From an uncultured Haliea sp. (GTDB lineage Bacteria > Pseudomonadota > Gammaproteobacteria > Pseudomonadales > Halieaceae): 64,000 bases of DNA. The stretch spans positions 62,001-126,000 of the forward strand of contig CAMYIZ010000030.1 of assembly GCA_947258585.1 (NCBI GenBank), given 5' to 3'. The notes under the pieces are model-generated. The model did no database searches, was not told the DNA's origin, and worked only from the letters and a program-made list of their open reading frames with translations. A program made the position numbers and the translations under genes. Below are positions 29,458 to 39,570 of this stretch, piece by piece (the first letter of the stretch is position 1; each line of letters begins with the position of its first letter).

Positions 29458-31176
29458 ATGAATGAAAGAGCGATAGGGCAGCTGAGCGGCCTGGCTGGTC
29501 GCCTGGTGGTGGAGGGCCTGCTCAGCGCCGAACACGCCAAGGAAGCCCAGCGCGAAGCCGCCTATGAGCGCGTGCCGCTGGTGAAATACCTGGTGGACAA
29601 GCTCAACCTGGACAGCCAGCGCATTGCCGAGGTCGCCTCACTGGAATTTGGCGTCCCCCTGTTCGACATAGCCGCATTCAACCTGGCGGCCCAACCGGTC
29701 GGCCTGGTCGATGCGAACCTGGTGACCAAGCACCACGCCCTGCCCCTGTACCGCCGCGGCAACCGCCTGTTCATCGCGGTCTCAGACCCCACCAATCTCG
29801 CCGCGCTGGATGAAATCAAGTTCCACACCGGCATCAATACCGATGCGGTGCTGGTAGAGGAGCGCGCCCTCAGCAAAGTCATCACCCAGTGGGCGGAAGC
29901 ACAGGAAAACCTGACCGAGGGCCTGGGGGACCTGGAGACCGAGGATTTCGACAACATCGATATCTCCGGGGGCGAGGAACAGGGCAAGGAAGAGAATACC
30001 GACAATATCGATGAGACGCCGATCGTGCGCTTCATCAACAAGGTGCTGATCGACGCCATCAAGCAGGGCGCGTCGGACATCCATTTCGAACCCTATGAAA
30101 AGAACTACCGGGTGCGGTTCCGCACCGACGGCATCCTGCGGGAAGTGGTGAAGCCGCCCAAGAACCTGTCCGCCCGGATGGCGGCGCGCCTGAAGATCAT
30201 GTCGCAAATGGATATCTCGGAGCGCCGGGTGCCACAGGACGGGCGTATCCAGATGAAGCTGTCCCGCAACCGGGCGATCGACTTCCGGGTCAATACCCTG
30301 CCCACCCTGTTCGGGGAAAAGGTCGTGCTGCGGATTCTCGACCCCAGCAGCGCCCAGATGGGTATCGACGCGCTGGGCTACGAAGAAGACCAGAAGGACA
30401 TGTACCTCAACGCCCTGAGCAAGCCCCAGGGCATGATCCTGGTGACCGGCCCTACAGGGTCCGGTAAAACCGTGTCGCTGTACACCGGCATCAACCTGCT
30501 GAACCAGCCCGAGCGCAACATATCCACCGCGGAAGACCCGGTGGAAATCAACATGGAAGGCATCAACCAGGTCCACGTCAATCCCAAGGTGGGGCTGAAT
30601 TTTGCCGAGGCCCTGCGCTCCTTCCTGCGCCAGGACCCGGACGTGATCATGGTGGGGGAGATCAGGGACCTGGAGACCGCGGAGATCGCGATCAAGGCCG
30701 CCCAGACCGGTCACCTGGTACTTTCCACCCTGCACACCAACAGTGCGGCGGAAACGGTCACCCGCCTCCTAAACATGGGCGTACCCTCCTTTAACCTGGC
30801 GACCTCGGTCAACCTGATTATCGCCCAGCGCCTGGCGCGGCGCCTGTGCAAGGAGTGCAGCGCGCCGGCAGACGATATCCCCAGGGAAGTGCTGCTGGAG
30901 CACGGCTTCACCGAGGAGCAGCTGGCCACCGCGGATATCCGCCGGGCGGTCGGTTGCGAGCAGTGCAATGACGGCTACAAGGGGCGAGTGGGGATCTACG
31001 AGGTGGTGCGTATCACCCCCAGCATCGCCCAACTGATCCTGGCCCAGGGCAACGCCATGGAAATCCACAAGCAGGCCCGCGCCGAGGGCTTCCGGGACCT
31101 GCACCAATCGGCGCTGATCAAGGTTGCCAACGGCCTGACCAGCCTGGAAGAGATCAATCGGGTGACAACAGACTAG
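29458..31176 (+). CDS. pilB: Type IV pilus assembly ATPase
   Basis: PilB is the cytoplasmic hexameric ATPase that drives pilus extension. It has 572 residues, as usual. The N-terminal MshEN-type domain (about 1-150) is followed by the GspE core: Walker A GPTGSGKTVSLY, the Asp box around ISTAEDPVEINMEG, Walker B PDVIMVGEIRDLETAE and the His box VLSTLHTNSAAETVTRL. A four-Cys zinc site is present in CKECSAP and CEQCNDGYKGRVG. It heads the pilB-pilC-pilD-coaE operon, divergent from pilA. Confidence 0.97.
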   Translation: MNERAIGQLSGLAGRLVVEGLLSAEHAKEAQREAAYERVPLVKYLVDKLNLDSQRIAEVASLEFGVPLFDIAAFNLAAQPVGLVDANLVTKHHALPLYRRGNRLFIAVSDPTNLAALDEIKFHTGINTDAVLVEERALSKVITQWAEAQENLTEGLGDLETEDFDNIDISGGEEQGKEENTDNIDETPIVRFINKVLIDAIKQGASDIHFEPYEKNYRVRFRTDGILREVVKPPKNLSARMAARLKIMSQMDISERRVPQDGRIQMKLSRNRAIDFRVNTLPTLFGEKVVLRILDPSSAQMGIDALGYEEDQKDMYLNALSKPQGMILVTGPTGSGKTVSLYTGINLLNQPERNISTAEDPVEINMEGINQVHVNPKVGLNFAEALRSFLRQDPDVIMVGEIRDLETAEIAIKAAQTGHLVLSTLHTNSAAETVTRLLNMGVPSFNLATSVNLIIAQRLARRLCKECSAPADDIPREVLLEHGFTEEQLATADIRRAVGCEQCNDGYKGRVGIYEVVRITPSIAQLILAQGNAMEIHKQARAEGFRDLHQSALIKVANGLTSLEEINRVTTD

Positions 31177-31213
31177 CATCAGGATAGCGCGCAAGCGCTG
31201 AGCGGATACGACT

Positions 31214-32428
31214 ATGGCTACGAGTGTTGCAAAAAACGTGTTTGTCTGGAGCGGGGTCGACCGCAACGGTCGCACTACCCAGGGCGAGATCGCGGCCCAG
31301 AGCTCGGCCATGGCCAAGGCCCAGCTGCGAACCCAGGGTATCAAGCCCAAAACCGTGAAGAAAAAGGCCAAGCCGCTGTTCAGCAGCGGCAAGCCGATCA
31401 AGCCGGCGGATATCGCCATTTTCACCCGCCAGCTGGCGACCATGATGAAGGCGGGTGTACCGCTGGTGCAGAGCTTCGACATTGTGGCCGAGGGCCTGGA
31501 GAAGCCCAAAATGCGCGAACTGGTGGTCAGCATCAAGAATGACGTGGCCTCCGGCTCGGGCCTGGCGCCCTCCCTGGCCAAGTATCCGCGCCAGTTTGAC
31601 GACCTGTTCTGCAGCCTGGTGGCCTCCGGCGAAGCCTCCGGTACCCTTGAAGTGATGCTGGGCAGGGTCGCGACCTACAAGGAGAAAACCGAGCAGCTCA
31701 AGGCCAAGATCAAGAAAGCCATGACCTATCCAACCGCGGTGGTGATTGTCGCCATCGTGGTCACCGCCATCCTGCTGATCAAGGTGGTGCCCCAGTTCGC
31801 GGAGACCTTCCGCAGCTTCGGGTCGGACCTGCCGGCCTTTACCCTGCTGGTAGTGGGATTGTCCAACTTCATGCAGGACTGGTGGTTCATCATCCTGCTG
31901 GGCATGCTCGCCACCGGCTTTGCCTTCAAGGAGTTCAAGCACCGCTCGGTGAAGTTCTCCGAGTTTCTCGACCGCCTGGCCCTGCGCATACCGATAGTCG
32001 GCGGCATTGTCCACGACGCGGTGGTAGCGCGGTTCTCCCGCACCCTGGCCACCACCTTTGCCGCCGGGGTACCGCTGGTGGATGCGCTCAACTCCACCGC
32101 CGGCGCCGCCGGCAACTCGGTATACAGCAAGGCGATCATCCAGATTCGCGACGATGTTACCACGGGTACCACCCTCTACCAGGCGGTCAAGGCCACCGGC
32201 CTGTTTCCCAACATGCTGCTGCAGATGGTCTCCATCGGCGAGGAGTCCGGGGCCCTGGACGACATGCTGGACAAGGTGGCCCAGCATTACGAGGAAGCGG
32301 TAGACAACGCCGTGGACAGCCTCAGTTCGCTGATGGAGCCCATCATCATGTCGGTACTGGGCGTGCTGGTGGGCGGCCTGATGATCGCCATGTACCTGCC
32401 GATCTTCATGCTCGGTTCGGTCATCTGA
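31214..32428 (+). CDS. pilC: Type IV pilus inner-membrane platform protein
   Basis: PilC is the integral-membrane platform on which PilB acts. It has 404 residues with two GspF-type domains (about 70-195 and 275-395) and three membrane segments, including AVVIVAIVVTAILLIKVVPQ. Diagnostic motifs are FTRQLATMMKAGVPLVQSFD and FSRTLATTFAAGVPLVDALN, one in each repeat, and the ending PIFMLGSVI. It starts 37 bases after pilB. Confidence 0.96.
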   Translation: MATSVAKNVFVWSGVDRNGRTTQGEIAAQSSAMAKAQLRTQGIKPKTVKKKAKPLFSSGKPIKPADIAIFTRQLATMMKAGVPLVQSFDIVAEGLEKPKMRELVVSIKNDVASGSGLAPSLAKYPRQFDDLFCSLVASGEASGTLEVMLGRVATYKEKTEQLKAKIKKAMTYPTAVVIVAIVVTAILLIKVVPQFAETFRSFGSDLPAFTLLVVGLSNFMQDWWFIILLGMLATGFAFKEFKHRSVKFSEFLDRLALRIPIVGGIVHDAVVARFSRTLATTFAAGVPLVDALNSTAGAAGNSVYSKAIIQIRDDVTTGTTLYQAVKATGLFPNMLLQMVSIGEESGALDDMLDKVAQHYEEAVDNAVDSLSSLMEPIIMSVLGVLVGGLMIAMYLPIFMLGSVI

Positions 32429-32453
32429 GGTCGCTGTCGGCGGGGGAGCCAGT

Positions 32454-33323
32454 TTGCTAGACGTTTTTGCCCAGCACCCCTGGTGGCTGGCGACCTGCCT
32501 GCTGCTCCTGGGCCTGGTCGTTGGCAGCTTCCTCAACGTGGTGGCCTACCGCTTGCCGCTGATGATGCAGGCACAGTGGCGGCGGGACTGCTGCGAATTG
32601 CTGGAACAGGAACCGGCGGCAGACGAGCCGGCCCTGAGCCTCGCAGCCCCCAACTCCCACTGCCCGGTCTGCAAGGCCCCGGTGAAGCCCTGGCACAATG
32701 TTCCCGTGCTCAGCTACCTGGCCCTGGGTGGCAAGTGCGCCAACTGCAGGGCGCGCATATCCCCGCGCTATCCGGTAGTGGAGCTGCTGACCGGCCTCCT
32801 GACCCTGTGGCTGGGCCTGCATTTTGGCCCCGGGCTGCAGCTGGTTGGCGCGGCGCTGCTGACCTGGGCCCTGATCGCCCTGACCCTGATCGATTACGAC
32901 ACCCAGTTGCTGCCGGACGACATCACCCTGCCCCTGCTGTGGCTCGGGCTGGCCTTCAACCTCGGGGGCACTTTCGTGCCACTGGTGGACGCGGTGCTGG
33001 GGGCGATCGCCGGCTATGGCATCCTGTGGAGCGTATACTGGTTGTTCAAGCTGCTCACCGGCAAGGAGGGCATGGGGTATGGCGACTTCAAGCTCCTCGC
33101 CGCACTCGGCGCCTGGCTGGGGTGGCAGGCGATACCGCTGATTATCCTCCTGTCGTCCCTGGTGGGCGCAGCAGTGGGCCTGTCGCTGATGGTGATCAAG
33201 CGCCGCGGCCGGGAAGTCCCGATCCCTTTCGGCCCCTACCTCGCCGCCGCCGGGTGGCTGGGGCTTATCTGGGGTGAGCAGATTCTCGCCGCCTGGCTGG
33301 GCACGGCGGCGCCGCAGCCCTGA
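32454..33323 (+). CDS. pilD: Prepilin peptidase / N-methyltransferase
   Basis: PilD cuts the leader of prepilins and methylates the new N-terminal Phe in the inner membrane. It has 289 residues with about eight membrane segments. The N-terminal methyltransferase part contains the paired zinc Cys motifs CPVC and CANC around VPVLSYLALGGK. The two catalytic Asp lie in LIDYDTQLLPDD and GMGYGDFKLLAALGAWLGW. The start is a TTG at 32454 after a GGGGGAG site; the family's N-terminus VGSFLNVVAYRLP follows at once. It processes PilA. Confidence 0.96.
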   Translation: MLDVFAQHPWWLATCLLLLGLVVGSFLNVVAYRLPLMMQAQWRRDCCELLEQEPAADEPALSLAAPNSHCPVCKAPVKPWHNVPVLSYLALGGKCANCRARISPRYPVVELLTGLLTLWLGLHFGPGLQLVGAALLTWALIALTLIDYDTQLLPDDITLPLLWLGLAFNLGGTFVPLVDAVLGAIAGYGILWSVYWLFKLLTGKEGMGYGDFKLLAALGAWLGWQAIPLIILLSSLVGAAVGLSLMVIKRRGREVPIPFGPYLAAAGWLGLIWGEQILAAWLGTAAPQP

Positions 33324-33350
33324 CGTGGTAGCGAGGACAACAGGCAAGTC

Positions 33351-33962
33351 ATGACCCTGATCATTGGTATCACCGGCGGTATCGGCAGTGGCAAGAGCGC
33401 CGTGACTGACCGTTTTGCCCGCATGGGCATCACCGTGGTGGACGCCGACCTGGCGGCGCGCGTGGTAGTGGAGCCGGGCCGCCCCGCCCTGCGGGCCATT
33501 GCCGGGCATTTTGGCGCCGGGATCCTGCAGCCGGATGGCAGTCTGGACCGGGCCGCCCTGCGACGCATCGTGTTCGCCGAGCCGGCGCAGCGGCAGTGGC
33601 TGGAGCAGCTTACCCACCCGCTGATCGGCGAGGAAATCCGCGCCCAGCTGGCCGCGTCCCACTCACCCTACACCATCCTGAGCTCGCCCCTGTTGCTGGA
33701 ATCCTCCAGCCAGCGCCAGCTTGCGGAACTGGTGGTGGTTGTGGACGTACCCGAGGAGGTACAGCTCGAACGCACGATGAGCCGGGACGCCAACGACGAA
33801 GCCCAGGTACGCCGCATCATGGCGGCGCAGCTGTCGCGCCAGGAGCGCCTCGCCCTGGCTGATATCGTGGTGGACAACAGCGGTCCGCTGGCGGCGCTGG
33901 ATGAGATTGTCGCCGAGCTGCACAAGGAATTCCTGCAGCGGGCGGAGCAACAGCGGCGCTAA
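33351..33962 (+). CDS. coaE: Dephospho-CoA kinase
   Basis: CoaE phosphorylates dephospho-CoA, the last step of coenzyme A synthesis. It has 203 residues, the family length. The P-loop is GITGGIGSGKSAV at residues 6-18, followed by VDADLAARVVVEPG and the LLLESSSQRQLAELVVVVDV segment. It is the last gene of the pil operon on this strand, the common pilD-coaE pairing, and overlaps the end of convergent mutT by four bases. The yacG gene that often follows coaE is not here. Confidence 0.95.
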   Translation: MTLIIGITGGIGSGKSAVTDRFARMGITVVDADLAARVVVEPGRPALRAIAGHFGAGILQPDGSLDRAALRRIVFAEPAQRQWLEQLTHPLIGEEIRAQLAASHSPYTILSSPLLLESSSQRQLAELVVVVDVPEEVQLERTMSRDANDEAQVRRIMAAQLSRQERLALADIVVDNSGPLAALDEIVAELHKEFLQRAEQQRR

Positions 33963-34369
33963 CTCCCCGGGGAATCGACCAGTTCGCTGCGCAGCGCTTC
34001 TACAATAGGCACATTGGCGGCGGGGAATTCGTAGCGGGCCAGCTCCTGCACAGTCACCCAGGCCAGCGGCTGTCCCTCCAGGCCGCGGGCATTGCCGCTC
34101 AGCTGGGTGACCAGATGCACATCCAGCAACACCGCCTTGTCCCCGTAGTCATGGGGTACGAGCAACAGCGGCCGGGACTCGCTGAAACCAATGCCAAGCT
34201 CCTCCCGCAGCTCCCGCGCCAGCGCCCGGGTCACGGACTCGCCGGCTTCCACCTTGCCACCCGGGAACTCCCACAGCCCTCCCTGGTGGGCAGCGGAGGC
34301 GCGCTGGCTGATCAGGATGCGCCGCTGTTCATCGACTACCACACCCACCGCCACATGGACCGCCGCCAT
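33959..34369 (-). CDS. mutT: 8-oxo-dGTP diphosphatase (MutT)
   Basis: MutT hydrolyses 8-oxo-dGTP and so prevents A:T to C:G transversions. It has 136 residues, close to the 129 of E. coli MutT. The Nudix box is intact: GGKVEAGESVTRALAREL followed by REELGI (Gx5Ex7REUxEExGU). VAVGVVVDEQRRILISQRA is the typical first strand. The start abuts the argJ stop, so it is the last gene of the secA-argJ-mutT run. The thiamine-phosphate-synthase fusion seen in some pseudomonads is absent. Confidence 0.93.
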   Translation of the reverse strand: MAAVHVAVGVVVDEQRRILISQRASAAHQGGLWEFPGGKVEAGESVTRALARELREELGIGFSESRPLLLVPHDYGDKAVLLDVHLVTQLSGNARGLEGQPLAWVTVQELARYEFPAANVPIVEALRSELVDSPGS

Positions 34370-35596
34370 TCAGGTACGGTACTCGGCGTTGATGCGCACA
34401 TAGTCATAGGAAAAGTCGGTGGTCCAGACCGTGGCGGTGGCGCTTCCGCGCTGCAATTCGATGCGGATGACGATCTCCTCCGGTGCCATCGCCGCCACAC
34501 CCTGCTCCTCGGAGTAGCTGGCGGCGCGGCAACCGTTCTCGGCAATCAGCACCTCGTTGAGGTAGACGCCAACCCGGCCGACGTCCAGCGCTTCCAGCCC
34601 GGCGCGTCCGATTGCCGCCAGCAACCGCCCCCAGTTGGGATCGGAGGCGAACAGCGCGGTCTTGACCAGGGGTGAGTGGGCAATGGTGAAGGCCACGTCC
34701 AGGCATTCCTGCTCGCTGCGGCCGCCATTGACCCGGACGGTGACAAATTTGCTGGCGCCCTCCCCGTCCCGCACCAGACCCTGGGCCAGTTCGACACACA
34801 GGGTTTGCAGGGCCTCCCGCAGGGCGTGGTACAGCGGTGCATCCGTCGACTCCAGCAGGGGATTGCCGGCCGCACCCGTGGCCACCAGCATGCAGGCATC
34901 GTTGGTGGAAGTGTCGCCATCGATGGTGATGCGGTTGAATGACAGCTCCGCCGCCTCGCTCAGCAGCGCCTGCAGCAGCGCCGGTGCAACCGCCACATCT
35001 GTCGCCACATAGGACAGCATGGTCGCCATGTTGGGGCGAATCATGCCCGCGCCCTTGGCGATACCGGTCATCACGTAGTCGCGCCCGTCACAGTGAAAGC
35101 GCAGGGAGTGGGCCTTGGGGCGGGTGTCCGTGGTCATGATGCCGTGGGCGGCATCCAGCCAGCCATCGGCGCGCAGATCCTGCAGGGCGTTGGGCAGCGC
35201 CTCGATGATTTTCTGCACCGGCAGGGGTTCGCCGATAACACCGGTGGAAAAAGGCAGCACCGCTTCCGGTGCCACGCCGGTCATCTCGGCCAGGGCCCCG
35301 GTGCAGCGGCGCGCATCCGCGAGGCCGCGTTCACCGGTGCCGGCGTTGGCATTGCCGGTATTGACCAACAAATAGGCGGGCCGATTGGCCACCGCGCGCA
35401 GGCTGGCCTTTGCCACCGTCACCGGCGCCGCACAGAAGGCATTGCGGGTGAACACGCCGACGCAGTGACTGCCGGGCGCGAGTTCCAGCAGCACCAGGTC
35501 CCTGCGGCCCGGTTTCTTGATTCCCGCTGATACCGTTGCCAGCCGCAGGCCGGGCACCGGCAGCAGCTCTCCCAGGTTCTGTTCCCCTACCGCCAT
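34370..35596 (-). CDS. argJ: Bifunctional glutamate N-acetyltransferase / N-acetylornithine transferase
   Basis: ArgJ moves the acetyl group from N-acetylornithine to glutamate in the cyclic arginine pathway. It has 408 residues. The autoprocessing site is visible: GIAKGAGMIRPNMATMLSYV, where the Thr of ATML becomes the N-terminal nucleophile of the beta chain. Other family segments are AFCAAPVTVAKASL, LLVNTGNANAGTG and FNRITIDGDTSTNDACMLV. The end FSYDYVRINAEYRT is conserved. It lies 29 bases after secA, the order known from pseudomonads. Confidence 0.96.
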   Translation of the reverse strand: MAVGEQNLGELLPVPGLRLATVSAGIKKPGRRDLVLLELAPGSHCVGVFTRNAFCAAPVTVAKASLRAVANRPAYLLVNTGNANAGTGERGLADARRCTGALAEMTGVAPEAVLPFSTGVIGEPLPVQKIIEALPNALQDLRADGWLDAAHGIMTTDTRPKAHSLRFHCDGRDYVMTGIAKGAGMIRPNMATMLSYVATDVAVAPALLQALLSEAAELSFNRITIDGDTSTNDACMLVATGAAGNPLLESTDAPLYHALREALQTLCVELAQGLVRDGEGASKFVTVRVNGGRSEQECLDVAFTIAHSPLVKTALFASDPNWGRLLAAIGRAGLEALDVGRVGVYLNEVLIAENGCRAASYSEEQGVAAMAPEEIVIRIELQRGSATATVWTTDFSYDYVRINAEYRT

Positions 35597-35625
35597 TGTT
35601 GCTCTCCGCCGCCGCCCGACCCGGG

Positions 35626-38343
35626 CTATTCAATCCGTCCGTGACACTGCTTGTACTTCTTGCCACTGCCGCAGGGACAGGGTTCGTTGCGGCCGACCTT
35701 GGGCTGCTCCCGGGTAAAGGTCTGGGGGGGCTCGGGCTGGCGTGGGGCGGCACCTTCCGCCAGCGCTTCTTCCGCCATGGCCGATGCGGCCGCGTGCTGG
35801 AAAGCCAGCTTCTCGCGCTCGGCCTGCTCCCGGCGCCGCGCCTCGATCAGCGCGGATTCGTCCTGGTGCTGGATCTGCACGTGACTCAGGAACTTGACCA
35901 CCTCGTATTTCAGGTTCTGCAGCAGCTGCTCGAACAGTGCGAAGGACTCCCGTTTGTACTCCTGCTTCGGGTTTTTCTGTGCATAGGCGCGCAGGTGAAT
36001 GCCCTGGCGCAGGTGGTCCATGGTCGCCAGATGGTCCTTCCACAGATTGTCCAGCACCTGCAGCATGATCTGCTTCTCGATCTTGCGCATGGGTGGCCCC
36101 ACGTTCTCGCACTTGGCATCGTAGGCGGCCTGGATCTCCGCCACGATCTTCTCGCGCAGGGCCTCCTCGTGCAGGTTGTCGTCGGCGTCCAGCCAGGCCT
36201 GCAGCGGCAGCTTGATCGCGAACTCCGCCTCCAGCTGGCGTTCCAGGCCCGGCACGTCCCACTGCTCTTCCACGCTCATGGGCGGGATGTAGCTGGAAAT
36301 CGCGTCGTTGACCACGTCCTCGCGGATTGCGGTGACGGTATCGGCAATGTCGGCTTCCCCCAGCAGTTCATTGCGCTGGTTGTAGATGATCTGCCGCTGG
36401 TCGTTGGCCACGTCATCGTATTCCAGCAGCTGCTTGCGGATATCGAAGTTGCGACCCTCCACCTTGCGCTGGGCTTTCTCGATCGCGTTGGTCACCATGC
36501 GGTGTTCGATAGCCTCGCCCTTCTCCATGCCCAGGGCCTGCATGAAGCCCTTGACCCGGTCGGAGGCAAAGATGCGCATCAGGTTGTCTTCCAGCGACAG
36601 GTAGAAGCGGGATACACCCGGGTCTCCCTGGCGCCCGGCACGGCCCCGCAGCTGGTTGTCGATGCGCCGTGATTCATGGCGCTCGGTGCCGAGGATGTGC
36701 AGCCCGCCGGCGGCGAGCACCTGTTCGTGACGCTGGCGCCAGCTCTCGGTCAGCTCTGCGCGCTTCTCGTCAGTGACCTCGCCCACGGCTTCCAACTCGG
36801 CATCGAGGTTGCCACCCAGCACGATATCGGTGCCCCGGCCAGCCATGTTGGTGGCGATGGTCACCACCCCGGGACGGCCGGCCTGGGCGATGATCTCGGC
36901 TTCCTGCTCGTGGTACTTGGCGTTCAGGACCTTGTGCTGGATCCCGGCCTTGCGGAACCGCTGGGACAGCTCTTCCGAGGTCTCGACCGATGCGGTACCC
37001 ACCAGCACCGGGGCGCCCTTTTCCATGCAGTCCCTGACGTCAGCCAGGATGGCGTCGAACTTCTCCTCCCGGGTCAGGTAGACCAGGTCGTTGAGGTCGA
37101 CACGCTGTGCCGGCTTGTTGGTGGGGATGACCAAGACTTCCAGGCCATAGATCTGGCGGAATTCGAATGCCTCGGTGTCGGCGGTGCCGGTCATGCCCGC
37201 CAGCTTCTTGTACAGCCGGAAATAATTCTGGAAGGTGGTGGAGGCCAGGGTCTGGCTCTCGCTCTGGATCCGCACGCCCTCCTTGGCCTCGATGGCCTGG
37301 TGCAGGCCCTCGGACAGGCGCCGCCCGGCCATCGTGCGGCCGGTATGCTCGTCGATCAGCACGACCTGGTCACCCTGGACAATGTATTCAACGTCGCGGT
37401 GAAACAGGACATGAGCCCGCAGGCCGGAATAGACATGGTGCAGCAGGTTCAGGTTGGTCGCCGCGTACAGGCTCTCGCCCTCCTGCAACAGGCCCTCACG
37501 GGTCAGCAGCTCTTCGACATGCTCGTGACCGGCCTCGGTCAGTTCGATCTGGCGCTGCTTCTCGTCAACGCTGTAGTGGCCGGGCTCTTCCTCGCTGTCG
37601 CGGCGCAGCGAGGGAATCAACTGGTTGATCTTCTTGTACAGCTGCGAGCTGTCTTCGGAGGCACCGGAAATCACCAGCGGCGTGCGGGCCTCGTCGATCA
37701 GGATGGAGTCCACCTCGTCGACAATCGCGAAACTGAGGTCGCCCTGCATGCGATCCTCAATGCGGAAGGCCATATTGTCGCGAAGGTAGTCAAAGCCGAA
37801 TTCATTGTTGGTGCCATAGATAATGTCGGCGCTGTAGGCCTCGCGTTTCTGCTCCTGGGTCTGGCCGGACTTCACCACGCCGACCGACACACCGAGAAAA
37901 CGATACAGGGGCGACATCCAGTGGGCATCGCGCCCCGCCAGGTAGTCGTTGACGGTGATCAGGTGCACACTGTTGCCCGCCAGGGCGTTGAGGTAGGCCG
38001 GCAAGGTCGCCACCAGGGTCTTGCCTTCGCCGGTGCGCATCTCGGCAATCTTGCCTTCGTGCAGCGCCATGCCGCCGATCAGCTGGACATCGAAATGGCG
38101 CATGCCGAGGGTGCGTTCGCTGGCCTCGCGGGCCACGGCAAAGGCCTCCGGCAGGATCTGGTCCAGGCTCTCTCCAGCCTCCAGGCGCTGACGGAACTCG
38201 TCAGTCTTCGCCGCCAGGGCGGCGTCGTCCAGGGCTTTCATGGCATCGGCCAGGCTGTTGATCTGCCGCACCATCTTGCCCATGCGCTTCAGCTCCCGAT
38301 CGTTGCGGGTGCCAAAGATCTTCTTCATTGTGGTCGTAATCAT
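35626..38343 (-). CDS. secA: Preprotein translocase ATPase
   Basis: SecA is the motor that pushes unfolded preproteins through SecYEG. It has 905 residues, the normal length. Motifs in order: [20 protein letters not shown] (Walker A), [20 protein letters not shown] (DEAD-like Walker B), the preprotein crosslinking domain, [14 protein letters not shown] (motif V/VI region) and the C-terminal zinc tail [14 protein letters not shown] that binds SecB. Start codons at 38343 and 38328 are both possible; neither has a strong ribosome site. It follows an M23 peptidase gene rather than secM, so the SecM arrest control of E. coli is not used here. Confidence 0.97.
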   Translation of the reverse strand: MITTTMKKIFGTRNDRELKRMGKMVRQINSLADAMKALDDAALAAKTDEFRQRLEAGESLDQILPEAFAVAREASERTLGMRHFDVQLIGGMALHEGKIAEMRTGEGKTLVATLPAYLNALAGNSVHLITVNDYLAGRDAHWMSPLYRFLGVSVGVVKSGQTQEQKREAYSADIIYGTNNEFGFDYLRDNMAFRIEDRMQGDLSFAIVDEVDSILIDEARTPLVISGASEDSSQLYKKINQLIPSLRRDSEEEPGHYSVDEKQRQIELTEAGHEHVEELLTREGLLQEGESLYAATNLNLLHHVYSGLRAHVLFHRDVEYIVQGDQVVLIDEHTGRTMAGRRLSEGLHQAIEAKEGVRIQSESQTLASTTFQNYFRLYKKLAGMTGTADTEAFEFRQIYGLEVLVIPTNKPAQRVDLNDLVYLTREEKFDAILADVRDCMEKGAPVLVGTASVETSEELSQRFRKAGIQHKVLNAKYHEQEAEIIAQAGRPGVVTIATNMAGRGTDIVLGGNLDAELEAVGEVTDEKRAELTESWRQRHEQVLAAGGLHILGTERHESRRIDNQLRGRAGRQGDPGVSRFYLSLEDNLMRIFASDRVKGFMQALGMEKGEAIEHRMVTNAIEKAQRKVEGRNFDIRKQLLEYDDVANDQRQIIYNQRNELLGEADIADTVTAIREDVVNDAISSYIPPMSVEEQWDVPGLERQLEAEFAIKLPLQAWLDADDNLHEEALREKIVAEIQAAYDAKCENVGPPMRKIEKQIMLQVLDNLWKDHLATMDHLRQGIHLRAYAQKNPKQEYKRESFALFEQLLQNLKYEVVKFLSHVQIQHQDESALIEARRREQAEREKLAFQHAAASAMAEEALAEGAAPRQPEPPQTFTREQPKVGRNEPCPCGSGKKYKQCHGRIE

Positions 38344-38427
38344 TGTGGGTCACTGCGTTAAACGTCAGGGCGCCGCCCCACTCACGGGAGTGGCCGGCGG
38401 AGGAATAATATCAGGAATGGAGCGGGT

Positions 38428-39366
38428 TCAGCGTCGGGTGCGATGCACGTAGCTGGAAGGATCGACCGGGCGGCCGTGCTTGTAGACCTCAAAGTGGACG
38501 TGAGGACCGGTGGCACGACCACTGGAGCCCATGAGAGCCACCGGCTGCCCCTTGCGCACGACATCGCCGGGCTCCACCAGGTTTTCCTGGTTGTGGGCAT
38601 AGCGGGTCAGCAGGCCGTCGCCGTGGGAAATTTCCACCATCCTGCCGTAGCCGCTGTTGTCCTTGCCCGCGGAGGTGACCACGCCAGCGGCGACAGCGAT
38701 CACCTCGGACCCGGCCTTGCCGGCAAAATCAATTCCGTAGTGCGAGGCGCGCTTGCCGGTGAAGGGATCCGTGCGCGCCCCGAAACCGGAGGAAATCCAG
38801 CCTTTCTGCACCGGCCGGCCGGATATCCAGGCCTGCTCATCAAGCTTGCGGTGGGCGAGCAGGGACTCCAGGATTTCCAGCTGCTGCTCGCGCTGGTCGA
38901 GCTTGTTGGCGAAACTCTGCAGCTCTCCGGTGAGATCCGGCGCCAGGTATTCGACGCTGAATTCGCCCGCCAGGGGCCCCCCCAGGGCAGGTGGCTGGCT
39001 GAAATCGAACTCACCGTCCTGCAAATTGGCCATGGCAGTCAGGTGCTCGCCAAGGGCATCAAGGCGTACCAGGCGCGCCTGCAGCTCCGCCAACCCCATG
39101 GTCATGGCCTGCAGCTTGCGCTCCGCTTCCAGGCGCAGGGAATCGAGTTCGGTGGACTGGGAGGCAAGTTCGTCTTGCAGGGAATCGAGTGACGTATCAC
39201 GGAGATCGCGAGCCTGCGTCTCCTGGCCAACAAAATAGCCGAGTGCAACCAGGCCCAAGGGTAGTCCCAGACAGCACAGGGATACCAGGGCACGGGACCA
39301 GCGACCCAACTCTATCGAGCGGGAGCCGCCGTGCTTTCGGCTTATCAGAATGACCTTCATTAGCAA
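38428..39366 (-). CDS. M23-family (LytM-type) peptidase, membrane-anchored
   Basis: This 312-residue envelope protein has an N-terminal membrane anchor (about residues 24-48, ALVSLCCLGLPLGLVALGYF), a periplasmic coiled coil (about 55-175, rich in Leu/Gln/Glu) and a C-terminal M23 metallopeptidase domain. The zinc ligands are readable: His and Asp in RASHYGIDFAGKAGS, and the HVHFEVY motif with both His. It is therefore probably an active murein DD-endopeptidase rather than a degenerate EnvC/NlpD-type activator. It sits between lpxC and secA, as in several non-enteric gammaproteobacteria. Cell-wall remodelling at division or growth is the inferred job. Confidence 0.85.
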   Translation of the reverse strand: MLMKVILISRKHGGSRSIELGRWSRALVSLCCLGLPLGLVALGYFVGQETQARDLRDTSLDSLQDELASQSTELDSLRLEAERKLQAMTMGLAELQARLVRLDALGEHLTAMANLQDGEFDFSQPPALGGPLAGEFSVEYLAPDLTGELQSFANKLDQREQQLEILESLLAHRKLDEQAWISGRPVQKGWISSGFGARTDPFTGKRASHYGIDFAGKAGSEVIAVAAGVVTSAGKDNSGYGRMVEISHGDGLLTRYAHNQENLVEPGDVVRKGQPVALMGSSGRATGPHVHFEVYKHGRPVDPSSYVHRTRR

Positions 39367-39480
39367 CCGGCTGCAATGAACTGAGGCGGGAGTGTGCCAT
39401 AGTCACGTGAATATTACCAACACCAATAATCGACCACCGTGTAGGGAAGCTGTGGCGGGATGTGCTCGGTGGGTGGATGG

Positions 39481-39551
39481 GGGCCCGGGACTGGCCGCCA
39501 CCTGACCGGAGTGAAGTTACCGACGGTCAGGTGACGGGCAGTTCCGGGTCC
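39481..39551 (+). repeat. Long palindrome with conserved 15-nt loop, copy 1
   Basis: Bases 39481-39508 and 39524-39551 pair over 28 positions with only two mismatches and two G-T wobbles. The 15-base loop reads GAGTGAAGTTACCGA. The same loop pattern tops two other palindromes at 58.1-58.2 kb whose stems are unrelated. It lies in the 204-bp lpxC/M23 spacer, opposite to the direction of those genes. There is no T run, so it is not a standard terminator. Confidence 0.85.
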
Positions 39552-39570
39552 CTGCTCCGCAGGGGCCAGC

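Noticed and set aside
36676-38361. Long plus-strand ORF (561 codons) opposite secA
   Set aside because: It mirrors secA codon structure, has no domain or ribosome site, and secA is certain on the other strand.
38371-38400. Hairpin CCACTC/GAGTGG with a 4-base loop between the M23 gene and secA
   Set aside because: It has no T run and lacks the conserved GAGTGNNNTTACCGA loop, so I count it neither as terminator nor as a member of the repeat family.
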